Positions 1 to 9,541 of a stretch of DNA of 64,000 bases are shown here, in pieces. The notes beneath the pieces were generated by a model, which was not told the DNA's origin, ran no database searches, and saw only the letters and a program-made list of their open reading frames with translations. The stretch is from assembly GCF_016107705.1 (NCBI RefSeq), contig NZ_JAEHGC010000002.1:496001-560000 (forward strand), given 5' to 3'. Both the position numbers and the translations under genes were made by a program. Within the stretch, counting starts at the first letter, position 1; each line of letters opens with the position of its first letter. The stretch comes from Neobacillus cucumis (lineage in GTDB: Bacteria > Bacillota > Bacilli > Bacillales_B > DSM-18226).

Positions 1-2
1 AA

Positions 3-158
3 TTTTCTTCCAATCAAAAAGAGTATAGGTTAACATTTAAAAAAGCAGATCTAGAAATCATCAATAGCTGGGTGTTCGAGAATGGCTCATCCCTACCGGC
101 AAATATATCGGATGAGATGGTTGAATCGATTAGAGAAGACGTGAAAAAGAGGATTTAG
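3..158 (+). CDS. C-terminal end of an unidentified protein (cut by window edge)
   Basis: An open frame runs from the window edge to a TAG at 156-158 and encodes about 51 residues ending in DVKKRI. The segment is charged and probably helical, with no motif I recognise. A perfect 10-bp hairpin follows 15 nt after the stop, supporting a real gene end. The start and function lie outside the window. Confidence 0.5.
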   Translation, partial: FSSNQKEYRLTFKKADLEIINSWVFENGSSLPANISDEMVESIREDVKKRI

Positions 159-173
159 CCGTTTTAATGAAAA

Positions 174-195
174 GGGGAGCATTTTAATGCTCCCC
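174..195. terminator. Bidirectional intrinsic terminator
   Basis: Perfect 10-bp stem (GGGGAGCATT / AATGCTCCCC) between two convergent genes. On the minus strand it is followed by TTTTC, so it most clearly ends the HAD gene at 218-922. It may also end the partial plus-strand gene. Confidence 0.75.
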
Positions 196-217
196 GTAAA
201 TCCTAATAGATTTGTAA

Positions 218-922
218 TCATGAATGAACCGCAGTTAAATTTAAAATTTCATACAACTCATCAAGCTTTTGTATTTGATAGCTTGGAATAATCTCAGAAT
301 GATTCGGCTTTAACTTTGGATTGAACCAGCATGTGGAAATTCCGGCAAGCTGTCCGCCTTTCATATCAGAACTTAATGAATCTCCAATAATTAGGCAATC
401 TTCTAATGCGAAATCTGGGATTCTTGCAAAAACATAATCAAAAAATCCCTGCATTGGTTTTTGGAAGCCTGTTTCCTCTGAAACAAAGATATCTTTGAAA
501 AATGATGATAATCCTGAATCATGGAGGCGTTTATATTGAGTCTCCGAAACGCCATTTGTGACAATATATAAATCAAAATGATTTTGTAGGTTGGAAATTA
601 ATTCAAGAGCCCCCGGAACAAGTTGATGACTCTCTGCAAGCAATCTCCGATATTGTTTTTCTAATAATGAACCATCTACCTCAAGGCCATATTCCTTAAA
701 AAGAATCGAAAAACGAGAATTCAATACCCCATCTAGATTAAGTTTTCCTTCTTCAAAAGCGGTCCACAGTCCTTGATTGATTTTTTTATAACGATCGACT
801 ACTTCATATGTAAGAGGAAAATTCTGTTCCTCAAAAAGTAAGCGTAATGCTTCTTTTTCTGCCGCACCAAAATCCAATAATGTGTCATCAACATCAAATA
901 ATAAGGTTTTGTATTTTTTCAA
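218..922 (-). CDS. HAD-superfamily hydrolase, YjjG/YfnB-type nucleotidase
   Basis: Cytoplasmic HAD phosphatase of about 234 residues, the length of B. subtilis YfnB. The N-terminal nucleophile motif is LLFDVDDTLLDF (motif I DxDxT), then ITNG-like motif II, a lysine in ETGFQKP, and motif IV GDSLSSDMKGG. YjjG-type members dephosphorylate nucleoside monophosphates, including non-canonical pyrimidines; the substrate here is inferred from family. I chose the TTG at 922 because GGGGAG (929-934) sits 6 nt upstream. An in-frame ATG at 967 would add 15 residues that do not look like the family. Single gene ended by the hairpin at 174-195. Confidence 0.85.
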   Translation of the reverse strand: MKKYKTLLFDVDDTLLDFGAAEKEALRLLFEEQNFPLTYEVVDRYKKINQGLWTAFEEGKLNLDGVLNSRFSILFKEYGLEVDGSLLEKQYRRLLAESHQLVPGALELISNLQNHFDLYIVTNGVSETQYKRLHDSGLSSFFKDIFVSEETGFQKPMQGFFDYVFARIPDFALEDCLIIGDSLSSDMKGGQLAGISTCWFNPKLKPNHSEIIPSYQIQKLDELYEILNLTAVHS

Positions 923-1006
923 AATAATCTCCCCATCTATTTTCCATTCTTTTATACTTCTAATCATTTTACATTAATTTTTTATAAAATTGTATAGATA
1001 AAAATT

Positions 1007-1058
1007 GGTGCCAGTCCCACAGTGCTTTAAAGCGTTGTAGTGGTGGGGATCTGGCACC
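1007..1058. repeat. Palindromic intergenic element (GGTGCC type)
   Basis: Outer arms GGTGCCAG (1007-1014) and CTGGCACC (1051-1058) form a perfect 8-bp inverted repeat, with partly complementary CCCAC / GTGGG just inside. It lies between two unrelated genes and resembles in style the GGTGCC-containing hairpins at 27.4 and 35.4 kb. Confidence 0.55.
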
Positions 1059-1130
1059 ATGAATAGTTCATTAAAAAAAGTTTAAATTAATAGAAGTGTT
1101 TATAAATCAGGGCAAATGGAGGGCATTTTT

Positions 1131-1268
1131 ATGAAAAAAAATGTGAATAAAACGGTGAAGATTGTGTCGAATGATGCAGTAGTAGGCAAACCCTATCTTG
1201 ATATTGACAGGGTGATACTTGAAGGAAAATCAGATTATTCAAGTGAAAAAGGCAATAATCCAAAATAA
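1131..1268 (+). CDS. Small hypothetical protein (45 aa)
   Basis: ATG-initiated 45-codon frame with a good Shine-Dalgarno (GGAGGG, 1118-1123) 7 nt upstream. The product is charged, starts MKKNVNKTVKIVSNDAVVG and ends SSEKGNNPK, with no cysteines or membrane segment. I do not recognise a family. The ribosome site and short lysine-rich N-terminus favour a real small gene, but coding evidence is limited by length. Confidence 0.5.
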   Translation: MKKNVNKTVKIVSNDAVVGKPYLDIDRVILEGKSDYSSEKGNNPK

Positions 1269-1358
1269 ATTAACCTAGTTTAAATAGGAAAAGAATATTA
1301 ATGATCCCTGCGCAGCACACGGATTGATTTGAAAGATAAGCATTTTTTATATGAATTT

Positions 1359-2195
1359 TTACGGAAACCAGCCGAAAATTTGTAAAATGGTCAGAGCAAT
1401 TTCAATCACAATAAGTATCACGATGATCCATTCGACAAATAGGCCTCTAATAGAGTGGCTGATAGTAGAGAAGCCGTCCATAATATTATATAAAATGTCT
1501 GTTTTGCTTTTTAGAATTTTATAACGATCGTTTAATTCGAAAAACTCGATCATTTTATCATAAAATTCATTCGCTGTGCTGCTGGTCCAGGTAATATCGG
1601 GCTTATCCAAAATCATGATATATGCAAGGGTATTGTATTCATGGCGAACAATTTTAGCTGTTGTTCTAGCAAGCTCTTTATTGCCGATCCGCAGCTTTCC
1701 TTTTTCGAGCCGGTCAATCATCGTTTCAAGCTTATCGTGGATTTTTCCAAGCTGTTCCTCTGTTTTTTCAAGTGCAACTGATTTGGCGAGCACAGTAGAA
1801 ATTAACTCAGGGTAAAAGCTTTCATAGCCAGGTACCACTACATATTCGTCTGTTAATTCAAGGGTTTCGGTGCTAAGTACATGAAGGCTGTAATCATCCG
1901 TATATTTGTAGGTTTGATTTAGATCAATGTCCGCTTCAAAGGAATGGAAAAACTGGAAAAAAACCATCATGTCATTGGTGTCGATTAGATTGATGAAAAC
2001 TACGCTTCCAAAAGAGAAAACGAGAACCATTTGCGATTCCTCGACTTCTTGTCCAAGGATGGTTTCTAAAATATTTCCCCTCAAGATTAAAGGCTCTTCC
2101 CAAGTGAACTTTTTCGGAATACCGCAATGAATGGCAATTTTGTTTAGATCAATTTCATTTGTTATGGCAAATGCTTTAAAGGTAATGGCCCTCAT
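1359..2195 (-). CDS. RMD1/YagE family protein (DUF155), C-terminal membrane anchor
   Basis: About 278 residues matching the Rmd1/YagE (DUF155) family by overall pattern: an N-terminal MRAITFKAFAITNEID segment, a central VLVFSFGSVVFINL stretch, a coiled region around residues 170-240, and one C-terminal transmembrane helix (EWIIVILIVIEIALTILQIF). Fungal members function in mitochondrial or sporulation contexts; no biochemical role is established for bacterial ones. I chose ATG 2195, where conservation begins. The longer frame to 2282 has no clear ribosome site. The gene is monocistronic and divergent from the aldolase at 2384. Confidence 0.75.
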   Translation of the reverse strand: MRAITFKAFAITNEIDLNKIAIHCGIPKKFTWEEPLILRGNILETILGQEVEESQMVLVFSFGSVVFINLIDTNDMMVFFQFFHSFEADIDLNQTYKYTDDYSLHVLSTETLELTDEYVVVPGYESFYPELISTVLAKSVALEKTEEQLGKIHDKLETMIDRLEKGKLRIGNKELARTTAKIVRHEYNTLAYIMILDKPDITWTSSTANEFYDKMIEFFELNDRYKILKSKTDILYNIMDGFSTISHSIRGLFVEWIIVILIVIEIALTILQIFGWFP

Positions 2196-2383
2196 TAAGA
2201 TCACTCTTTTCAGCGAATTGGTCATGCTTTCTATAAGTCTATTCATTGGAAAATCAATTTTGACCATTTCTTTGGAAAGCAAAAACTTTACTTTTAAAGC
2301 AAGGCCTATATTTTTTCAAGAGGTGAACTACAGCATAAAATAAATAATGTTACAATGGGAATACATGAAAAGGGGGGTAATAT

Positions 2384-3421
2384 ATGTACAGCTTTAAAAA
2401 TGATTACAGTGAGGGTGCACATCCAAGAATTTTAAATGCGCTAATCGAATCAAACCTCGAGCAGGAAGAAGGGTATGGGGAGGATCGTTATACCCGCAAA
2501 GCGATTGAATCGATAAAGAATAGAATCGGCCGGTCGGACATAGATGTTCACTTATTATCGGGTGGAACGCAGACCAATATGATCGCCATTTCAGCATTTC
2601 TGCGACCGCATGAGGCTGCAATCGCGGTTAGTACCGGTCATATATTGGGACATGAAACGGGTGCAATTGAGGCAACCGGACACAAAATTCTATCTGTAGA
2701 ATCTAGTGATGGAAAAATAACTCCGTTCCACTTGCAAGCCGTATTGGACTCCCATCCGGATGAACATATGGTGAAACCAAAACTCGTGTACATATCTAAT
2801 TCGACTGAAATAGGGACCATTTATAAGAAAAATGAATTGCTGCAATTGCGGGAATTCTGTGATCGCCACCATTTAATCTTATTTATGGATGGTGCAAGAC
2901 TGGGATCCGCTCTTTGTTCTTCTGAAAATGACCTTGAGTTAAGTGACTTACCTGGACTTGTTGATGCATTCTATATTGGCGGAACGAAGAATGGAGCACT
3001 TTTAGGTGAAGCATTAGTGATTTGCCGTGATTCCCTTAAGGTAGATTTCAGATATCATATGAAGCAAAAAGGGGCGCTCCTTGCAAAAGGACGACTTTTG
3101 GGCATACAGTTTTTGGAACTATTTCAGGATAATTTGTTTTTTGAATTGGCAACACATGCCAATAAGATGGCAGAAATACTAAAGGTTGAAATTCATGGTG
3201 CAAATATTTCATTTTTGACCGATTCACCCACCAACCAAATCTTTCCGATTTTACCCAATTACGTGATCGCTGAACTTGAAAAGAAGTATGGCTTTCACAT
3301 TTGGGAAAAAGTTGATCAAGATTATTCAGCGATTCGCATCGTAACCTCTTGGGCAACAAAAGAGGAGCAGGTAGCAGCATTTATAGAGGATTTTAAAAAG
3401 ATAGTAGATAAAAGAATATAA
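2384..3421 (+). CDS. Low-specificity L-threonine aldolase (PLP enzyme)
   Basis: Cytoplasmic PLP-dependent fold-type I enzyme of 345 residues cleaving threonine or allo-threonine to glycine and acetaldehyde. Visible features are N-terminal NDYSEGAHPRIL, YGEDRYT, the GGTQTNM cofactor-binding turn, HETGAIEATGHK, FMDGARLG with the PLP-contacting aspartate, and the Schiff-base lysine in IGGTKNGALLG. GGGGGG lies just upstream of the ATG. It is followed by a terminator, so it is transcribed alone. The amino acid permease downstream could supply substrate, but that link is only positional. Confidence 0.88.
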   Translation: MYSFKNDYSEGAHPRILNALIESNLEQEEGYGEDRYTRKAIESIKNRIGRSDIDVHLLSGGTQTNMIAISAFLRPHEAAIAVSTGHILGHETGAIEATGHKILSVESSDGKITPFHLQAVLDSHPDEHMVKPKLVYISNSTEIGTIYKKNELLQLREFCDRHHLILFMDGARLGSALCSSENDLELSDLPGLVDAFYIGGTKNGALLGEALVICRDSLKVDFRYHMKQKGALLAKGRLLGIQFLELFQDNLFFELATHANKMAEILKVEIHGANISFLTDSPTNQIFPILPNYVIAELEKKYGFHIWEKVDQDYSAIRIVTSWATKEEQVAAFIEDFKKIVDKRI

Positions 3422-3428
3422 AAAATAG

Positions 3429-3464
3429 ATGACTTTGTTTCATTTGAGACAAAGTCATTTTTTT
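3429..3464 (+). terminator. Intrinsic terminator of the aldolase gene
   Basis: 10-bp stem ATGACTTTGT / ACAAAGTCAT followed by a T-run, starting 7 nt after the stop codon. Confidence 0.85.
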
Positions 3465-3604
3465 ATTGACTGGGTAAAAATAAAATATATAATATAAAAT
3501 ATACAAAAGACTGAAAATTTGGAAAGCCTTTTGTAATGAATGTAAGAGAAAGGAGATGTAAGGGATTGAAACTAGAATTGAATAAAGGGGAGGGGCTTGC
3601 GAAT

Positions 3605-5026
3605 ATGGAAAATAAAAGCCATGAATTAAGGCGTGGGCTTAGCTCCCGACATATTACCATGATTTCCATCGGTGGAACCATCGGAACAGGTCTTTTTCTA
3701 GCATCTGGGAATGTTGTTTCAAAAGCAGGCGCACTTGGCGGTCCTATTGCGTATTTAGTTATTGGAATTTTAGTTTATGTTTTAATGAAAGGACTTGGCG
3801 AAATGTCCACCTTCATGCCGATTCCTGGTGCGTACACGACTTATTCCGGTCTGTTTGTTCATCCGGTTTTAGGCTTCATGGTTGGCTGGAATTTATGCAT
3901 CAACGGCTTTCTCGGTCTCGGAGCTGAAATCGTTGGCGGGGGGATGATTTTAAACCAATTTTTCCCGAGTATTCCTCCCGTTGCATTCTGTATCATGCTT
4001 TCCTTATTGATTCTGGGATTAAACATGATCGATGTAAAAACATACGGTGAAGCTGAATACTGGTTTGCCGGTATCAAAGTGATTGCTATTATCATTTTCC
4101 TCATTGTTGGAGTTTTAATGATTTTTGGTGTGATTGGAAAACAAGGCTTTATTGGATTATCCAATTTGAACAGCCATTCTATGTTTCCAAATGGATTTTC
4201 TGCGGTTATCTTAATGATGACTGGGGTTATATGGTCATATCTGGGCGTGGAAACGGTTGTAACAGCAGCAGGAGAAACCAAAAATCCTCAGAAAAATGTG
4301 CCTAAAGCCATTAACACCATTTTCTTTAGGATTTTAATCTTCTACGTTGGTTCGGTTACTGTTTTAGGATTAGTTGTTCCTTTTGAAAATGTAAGCGTTT
4401 TAAGCAATGGCTATGCGGGACTGTTTGGTTTGGCTGGTATACCAGGTGCAGCTACGATCATGAATATCGTCATTCTGACATCTTTGGCTTCCGCGGCCAA
4501 CTCCATCGTATATGCACTTAGCAGAACCCTAGTTGCATTATCAAAAGAGGGAAAAGCTCCAAAAGCATTGGCAAAAGTAAATAAACGTGGGATTCCAATG
4601 AACGCGGTTCTTCTCACTTTGTTCCTTGGACAGGTTTCGCTAATTACCAACTTCGTTTCACCTGATAAAGTGTTCATTTGGCTCATTTCCATCGCCGGTT
4701 TTAATACACTTCTTGGCTGGTTCGGTAGTTTCCTTTCTCACTATCGTTTTAGAAAATGGCTTACTGCACAGGGCGGGTCTGTGGACAAGCTTAAGTTCAA
4801 AATGGGTACGTATCCGATTCCAACGATCATCTGCTTATTCGTTTTGATGGCTATTGCCATTTATACAGCTTATAGCTCTGATACAAGATTCTCATTCTAT
4901 ATCGGTGCACCAATGCTCGTGTTATACTTCATTATCGGAACGATCTTGAATAAAAAAGGAAAACTGCAAGAACCAAACTACAAACCTTTCTTAGACGCTC
5001 ACATCAATGATAAAGAAATCTATTAA
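3605..5026 (+). CDS. Amino acid permease (APC superfamily, AAT family)
   Basis: Integral membrane amino acid/H+ symporter of about 473 residues with roughly 12 hydrophobic helices. The family signature RGLSSRHITMISIGGTIGTG at the N-terminus covers the unwound TM1 substrate site, and GEMSTFMPIPGAYTTYSG follows. B. subtilis relatives include YbxG, YbgF, HutM and RocE; the substrate cannot be read from sequence. I chose ATG 3605, with GGGGAGGGG 9 nt upstream. TTG 3566, behind AAGGAGATG (3550-3558), is a credible alternative giving 13 extra residues. An AT-rich TATAAT-like stretch near 3485 may be the promoter. Confidence 0.85.
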   Translation: MENKSHELRRGLSSRHITMISIGGTIGTGLFLASGNVVSKAGALGGPIAYLVIGILVYVLMKGLGEMSTFMPIPGAYTTYSGLFVHPVLGFMVGWNLCINGFLGLGAEIVGGGMILNQFFPSIPPVAFCIMLSLLILGLNMIDVKTYGEAEYWFAGIKVIAIIIFLIVGVLMIFGVIGKQGFIGLSNLNSHSMFPNGFSAVILMMTGVIWSYLGVETVVTAAGETKNPQKNVPKAINTIFFRILIFYVGSVTVLGLVVPFENVSVLSNGYAGLFGLAGIPGAATIMNIVILTSLASAANSIVYALSRTLVALSKEGKAPKALAKVNKRGIPMNAVLLTLFLGQVSLITNFVSPDKVFIWLISIAGFNTLLGWFGSFLSHYRFRKWLTAQGGSVDKLKFKMGTYPIPTIICLFVLMAIAIYTAYSSDTRFSFYIGAPMLVLYFIIGTILNKKGKLQEPNYKPFLDAHINDKEIY

Positions 5027-5129
5027 AATTACTTGGTTATCTGAAAATGGATTGGAGGTAGAAGGATAAAACTCATCAACCAAACTAAAAATTACCCTTC
5101 TTAAGTTAAATGCATTAGGTAGACAGACA

Positions 5130-5161
5130 AATGCCCTTCATATCAATCCATGAAGGGCATT
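5130..5161. terminator. Bidirectional hairpin between convergent genes
   Basis: 12-bp stem AATGCCCTTCAT / ATGAAGGGCATT between the permease and the Cof-type hydrolase. The T-runs are weak on both sides. Confidence 0.6.
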
Positions 5162-5166
5162 GCTTT

Positions 5167-5946
5167 CTATATTAACCCAAGACGCTCTAACCCAAACCGA
5201 ACTCCATCTTCTTCAGCCGATAATGTGACCATATTGGCAGCCTGTTTTACTTCATCGCGGGCTGACCCCATTGCAACTCCCATTCCTACGAGTGATAGCA
5301 TTTCGATATCATTTAATCCATCCCCGAACGCAATTGCTTCATCTGGAGCTATTCCCAGCTTTTCTAATAATTTCGTTACCCCAACCGCTTTGTTGGATTT
5401 TGTTAAATTCACATCACAGGTTCTTGCGCCAGAAGTCCACCTTCTGAAATCCAATTCCGGAATCTTCGATTGATAGGATACCTCATCCTCTAGATCACAA
5501 TGAAGGAATAATTGATAAATATCTTGATCCTTCCAAAATTGAGGAGGTGTTTGTTCTAGTTTCCACGAATCGTTCATGTACGCCTCCACCACAAATGGAT
5601 GACTCAGGTCTGTAACAGTAAAATGGGTACCCGCTAAAAAGGTAAGAGGGTGCTGATAATCATGAGACATTAAAAGAATCCTCTCTAAAACCTCTTTCTC
5701 AATGGCATTCTTGTAGATTTCTTTTCCTTCATGATAGGCATAGGCTCCGTTAAAAAAAACCATGGAATCCACACCCGTGTCGTGAACAATGGAATTTGAA
5801 AAATAGGGAGCTCTTCCCGTAGCAATAACAACTTTTATATTTTTGTCTCTTAATTGCTGAATGGCGCCCAACGTGGCAGGACTGATTGTTTTTCCATGGG
5901 GAAGAATCGTTCCATCAATATCTAAGATGACAACCTTGTATTTCAT
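5167..5946 (-). CDS. Cof-type HAD-IIB family phosphatase
   Basis: Cytoplasmic HAD hydrolase of 259 residues with the IIB (Cof) cap. Motif I is VVILDIDGTILPHGK, motif II VVIATGRAPYF, motif III the TKSNKAVGVTKLL lysine, and motif IV AFGDGLNDIEMLSLVGMGVAMG. Relatives dephosphorylate sugar phosphates, flavin precursors or PLP; the substrate here is unknown. Ribosome site TTAGGAGAG precedes the ATG by a few nucleotides. Confidence 0.88.
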   Translation of the reverse strand: MKYKVVILDIDGTILPHGKTISPATLGAIQQLRDKNIKVVIATGRAPYFSNSIVHDTGVDSMVFFNGAYAYHEGKEIYKNAIEKEVLERILLMSHDYQHPLTFLAGTHFTVTDLSHPFVVEAYMNDSWKLEQTPPQFWKDQDIYQLFLHCDLEDEVSYQSKIPELDFRRWTSGARTCDVNLTKSNKAVGVTKLLEKLGIAPDEAIAFGDGLNDIEMLSLVGMGVAMGSARDEVKQAANMVTLSAEEDGVRFGLERLGLI

Positions 5947-6172
5947 ATAATACTCTCCTAACAGTGCTAATCTTGTAATCTATAGAACAGTATAACATGT
6001 TTTGCTAAAAGTAAAATTTAGGTGATCCAATGCTAAAACCGTAAAATGGAAGATTCTCAATTTCATTCATTTTCATGGATAAAATACCATTTTTTTGAAA
6101 AAATAAAACTAATCTTGTTGAGGAGAGTAGCGATGAAAACCCGAATCCTGACCCCGTTTAAAAATAAAGTGT

Positions 6173-6511
6173 GCAAGATTAACATATCCCTCATATGTTT
6201 TAGGTAAAAGAATAAGTATTGGAAATTTCTTAGAACGCATTGAAGTGATTGTGGCGGTCATCTGGATTATTTCAATTTATTTTAAACTATCGTTTTGCTA
6301 TTATGGTCTTTCACTTGTCTTAGCACAAATTATGAAGTTGAAAGATTATCGGATTTTGCTTTTTCTTTTAGCCTTTTTACTAATTCCATATGCAATCCTT
6401 TCTGAGCCGAGTACTGTCCATTACCAAACCTATAATGCTACAGCTTGGATTCCTTTTTCTTTAACATCTGTTTTGTTTTGCCAATGCTTCTTTTCGTTAC
6501 TGAAAGGATAA
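6173..6511 (+). pseudogene. Relic of a GerAB-type spore germination permease (C-terminal part)
   Basis: Translated in the frame ending at 6511, this stretch reads TYPSYVLGKRISIGNFLERIE, then hydrophobic helices and a KLKDYR loop. That matches the order seen in the last third of GerAB/GerKB endospore germinant-receptor permeases (APC superfamily). The frame hits a stop just upstream (about 6158) and no N-terminal helices can be found, so about two thirds of the gene is missing. A GTG at 6245 could open an 88-codon frame, but without a convincing ribosome site. No gerAA or gerAC remains nearby. Confidence 0.7.
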
Positions 6512-6740
6512 AGAAAAAACTAATTCCTTCAAGGAAGGGCTAACAAGAATTCCGTGTCGATGTGAGAACGATAAAGGTAGTTTTTCGTTTGGGAGTGGAC
6601 AAAGGACCTAAAAATATGATGAATATTCCTGTGAAAAATTTTTCGAAAACCGAAGCTTTTAAATGGAAATTAAGGTGGAAATCGGTTAATCTGTAAAAGT
6701 ATTTTTTTAAAGAGCAATTTTCAATAAGGGGGATGGATGA

Positions 6741-8177
6741 ATGGGGACATCAAAAAATAAACACTCCACGATCGTGGCACTTCTACTCGCAGGAACGTTT
6801 ATTGCGATTTTAAATCAAACGTTGATGATTACAGCAATTCCTCCGGTAATGGATGAAATGAATGTAACCGCCAATAGTGCACAATGGCTGACAACCGTTT
6901 TTATGCTGGTGAACGGAATTATGATTCCCGTCAGCGCATTTTTATTGGAGCGGTTTACAACAAGACAGCTGTTTATATCGGCAATGAGTATTTTTGCTGT
7001 CGGTACCTTGGCAGGGGGGATTGCACCCAATTTTGAGATGCTATTGCTTGGGCGAGTTATCCAGTCGATTGGAGCCGGAGTCATGCTGCCCCTGATGCAA
7101 ACGGTATTTTTAATGATATTTCCTGTCAATCGCCGTGGCTCCGCAATGGGCTTAGTCGGGCTCGTGATTTCCTTTGCACCGGCCATTGGCCCAGCCCTGT
7201 CTGGATGGGTAACATCCCATTTTTCCTGGAGAGTGCTGTTTTTTATCATTTTACCAATTGCACTGATTGATATTCTCATTGCCTTTATTGCCTTAAAAAA
7301 TGTAACCGAGATCTCCAAACCAAAGGTCGACGTAATTTCCATTATCTTTTCTTCGTTTGGTTTTGGGGGACTGCTTTACGGATTTACTGCTGCCGGAAAT
7401 TACGGATGGACCAACTTGACTACAATCCTATCTCTAGGAATTGGTGTAATTTCATTAGTATTATTTATTTCCAGACAGTTACGCTTAAAGCATCCGATGC
7501 TTGAATTTGGGGTGTTTAAGTATTCCATTTTTCCGTTTGCCATCATTATTGGGATGATCAGTTTTATGGGTTTAATTGGGGCTGAGACGATTATCCCGCT
7601 GTTTATGCAGAACATGCGCGGATTTTCCGCATTCGAAGCGGGCCTGGCCCTTTTACCTGGGGCTTTGGTTAGTGGATTTAGCGCTCCGATTGTAGGAAGA
7701 GTATTTGATAAAATAGGAGCAAGATGGTTAGTGATGATTGGTTTAACGATTATGACAGCTGCTTCGTTTGCTTTTACACGTTTAGGACCATCAACGACGA
7801 TGACCTATATTACTGTCTTATACGGAATCAGAATGCTTGGTCTTTCGATGGTGATGATGCCGGTCGCGACATCTGCGTTAAATCAGCTCCCAAAACAATT
7901 AATTCCTCATGGAGCTGCCATGGATAATACGATGAAAATGATTGCTGCCTCAGTAGGCACCGCGATTCTTGTTACGGTTATGACCACAACAGCAGAAACA
8001 GCAAAACAGCGCACGGAGATTTCTCATCCAGATATGTACGGTGCTAACGTGGCCTTTATGGTGATTTCCATCCTTACACTAGTGGGACTCATCCTTTCCT
8101 TTTTTATAAAAAAAGACCAACAGTCAGAAGGGGAATTGAAAGGACAAAGCAAGGTAAGAGTTAAAATGCAGGAATAA
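6741..8177 (+). CDS. DHA2-family (EmrB/QacA type, 14-TM) MFS drug exporter
   Basis: Proton-driven multidrug exporter of 478 residues with about 14 membrane helices. It begins HSTIVALLLAGTFIAILNQT, carries the motif C-like GPALSGW in helix 5 and the motif A-like loop LLERFTTRQLF. B. subtilis relatives include Mdr, YhcA and LmrB; the substrate is not predictable. GGGGGATGG lies 5-13 nt before the ATG. A terminator follows at 8188. The 229 nt upstream hold no gene I can see. Confidence 0.88.
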   Translation: MGTSKNKHSTIVALLLAGTFIAILNQTLMITAIPPVMDEMNVTANSAQWLTTVFMLVNGIMIPVSAFLLERFTTRQLFISAMSIFAVGTLAGGIAPNFEMLLLGRVIQSIGAGVMLPLMQTVFLMIFPVNRRGSAMGLVGLVISFAPAIGPALSGWVTSHFSWRVLFFIILPIALIDILIAFIALKNVTEISKPKVDVISIIFSSFGFGGLLYGFTAAGNYGWTNLTTILSLGIGVISLVLFISRQLRLKHPMLEFGVFKYSIFPFAIIIGMISFMGLIGAETIIPLFMQNMRGFSAFEAGLALLPGALVSGFSAPIVGRVFDKIGARWLVMIGLTIMTAASFAFTRLGPSTTMTYITVLYGIRMLGLSMVMMPVATSALNQLPKQLIPHGAAMDNTMKMIAASVGTAILVTVMTTTAETAKQRTEISHPDMYGANVAFMVISILTLVGLILSFFIKKDQQSEGELKGQSKVRVKMQE

Positions 8178-8187
8178 AATTAAAATA

Positions 8188-8226
8188 AAGAAGACATATG
8201 CTAGGTGGCACATGTCTTCTTTTATT
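8188..8226 (+). terminator. Intrinsic terminator of the MFS exporter gene
   Basis: 10-bp stem AAGAAGACAT / ATGTCTTCTT with a 14-nt loop, then TTTATTG, starting 10 nt after the stop. Confidence 0.75.
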
Positions 8227-8252
8227 GTTGTTTTAAGATTGGTTATATGAGA

Positions 8253-8290
8253 AGTTGATTGGAGCGGAAATCAACAACCAATTTTAACAG
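8253..8290. repeat. Dispersed GTTGATTGGAG element, copy 1
   Basis: Starts GTTGATTGGAGCGGAAATC, then AACAACCAATTTTAACAG. A second copy at 37194-37232 differs at a few positions. The core resembles a short intergenic repeat common in Bacillaceae genomes (recalled, not searched). No coding capacity. Confidence 0.6.
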
Positions 8291-8307
8291 GGGCTTACTT
8301 TTAAGAG

Positions 8308-9513
8308 CTAAATTTTAACAGAAGCTTCTTTCGACACCAGAGCTTTTTGCCATGATACATGGGCAATCGCTAGAACCAAAAGTGCTGCCAAGCCAACCCC
8401 CGCATAAACCAAAAACCCTGCCGCATACGTACCCGTAAATTGTTTAAGTGTGCCCAAAATAGTAGGAACAAAAAATCCGCCAACCCCGCCGGCAGCCCCA
8501 ACAGTTCCAGTTATCATCCCAATTTCTTCCTGGAAACGTTGCGGAACTAATTGAAAAACCGCACCATTTCCCATCCCGAGACAAAGCATGCCAATCAATA
8601 ACAATATGGTGACAATCGTCAAACCAGGAAGCTGGCTAACACCGAACATTGTAAGCGCCACTCCGATAAATAGAAAGAGGAGGAGGCGTACGCCGCCAAT
8701 TTTATCCGCAATCCATCCACCAATGGGTCGGAAGAAGCTCCCTGCAGCAACACAAAGCGTAACAAAATCCCCGGCTCTTACTTTTGATAAATCATATTGG
8801 TCCACAAAAAAGATGCTTAAAAAACTCGATAAACCAACAAATCCCCCGAAGGTGACACTATAAAGCAAGCAGAAAAACCATGTATCTTTCTTTTTAAAAA
8901 CATTGAAGTAATGAACAAGAGGTTTTGCCTGTGGCTGTGATGGAGCATCCTTGGCGATCAAGCTATAAATGATAAAAACTATTAAAAGCGGAATAATTGC
9001 TAATCCTATCACATTATGCCAGCCGATTTGGTCTGCAATCCGCGGTCCAAATAAAGTGGCGAATAACGTCCCGCTGTTTCCCGCACCAGCAATCCCCATC
9101 GCCAGCCCTTGTAATTGCGGTGGATACCAACGGCTCGCCATCGGAATGGCTGCTGCAAAGCTTGCACCTGCTACACCGAGTAAAATGCCGATCAAAAAAA
9201 TCTCTGTTAACGATTGTCCAAATAACCAACCCCATACAAGTGGAACCATTGTAACAAGCATCCCGCAGATTGCCGTTTTACGTGGGCCGATGCGATCAGT
9301 TAAGATTCCTAGTACAATCCGGAAAAACGAACCGCTTAGAATCGGAACAGCGACAATAAACCCTTTTTGAGAAGGGGAAAGGCCAAAATCCTTTGTAATA
9401 TAAACTCCAAGAGCCCCCAGTAACACCCAAATCATAAAACTTACATCAAAGTATAAAAATGAAGCGACTAATGACGGTGTATGACCGCTTTTTCTTAAAT
9501 CTAATAATTTCAT
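8308..9513 (-). CDS. nasA: Nitrate/nitrite transporter (NarK/NasA, NNP family MFS)
   Basis: Membrane transporter of 401 residues with 12 predicted helices, importing nitrate and possibly exchanging nitrite. It shows NNP-type features: [19 protein letters not shown] with the conserved helix-1 arginine region replaced by F/S as in Bacillus NasA, motif [12 protein letters not shown], the nitrate signature [18 protein letters not shown] in helix 5, and [16 protein letters not shown] in the second half. GGGGAG lies 9 nt before the ATG. It is divergent from nasB, as in B. subtilis nasA/nasB, and shares the intergenic TnrA-like boxes. A 27-codon frame precedes it on the same strand. Confidence 0.87.
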   Translation of the reverse strand: MKLLDLRKSGHTPSLVASFLYFDVSFMIWVLLGALGVYITKDFGLSPSQKGFIVAVPILSGSFFRIVLGILTDRIGPRKTAICGMLVTMVPLVWGWLFGQSLTEIFLIGILLGVAGASFAAAIPMASRWYPPQLQGLAMGIAGAGNSGTLFATLFGPRIADQIGWHNVIGLAIIPLLIVFIIYSLIAKDAPSQPQAKPLVHYFNVFKKKDTWFFCLLYSVTFGGFVGLSSFLSIFFVDQYDLSKVRAGDFVTLCVAAGSFFRPIGGWIADKIGGVRLLLFLFIGVALTMFGVSQLPGLTIVTILLLIGMLCLGMGNGAVFQLVPQRFQEEIGMITGTVGAAGGVGGFFVPTILGTLKQFTGTYAAGFLVYAGVGLAALLVLAIAHVSWQKALVSKEASVKI

Positions 9514-9541
9514 CCTTTTACACTCCCCTCGAGAAATATCC

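Noticed and set aside
1576..2343. Plus-strand frames across the RMD1-like gene
   Set aside because: Antisense shadows; the minus-strand frame has recognisable family features and a membrane anchor.
5947..6172. Short frame MKTRILTPFKNK upstream of the gerAB relic
   Set aside because: 24 codons with a purine-rich site but no resemblance to GerAB; probably noise left by decay of the locus.
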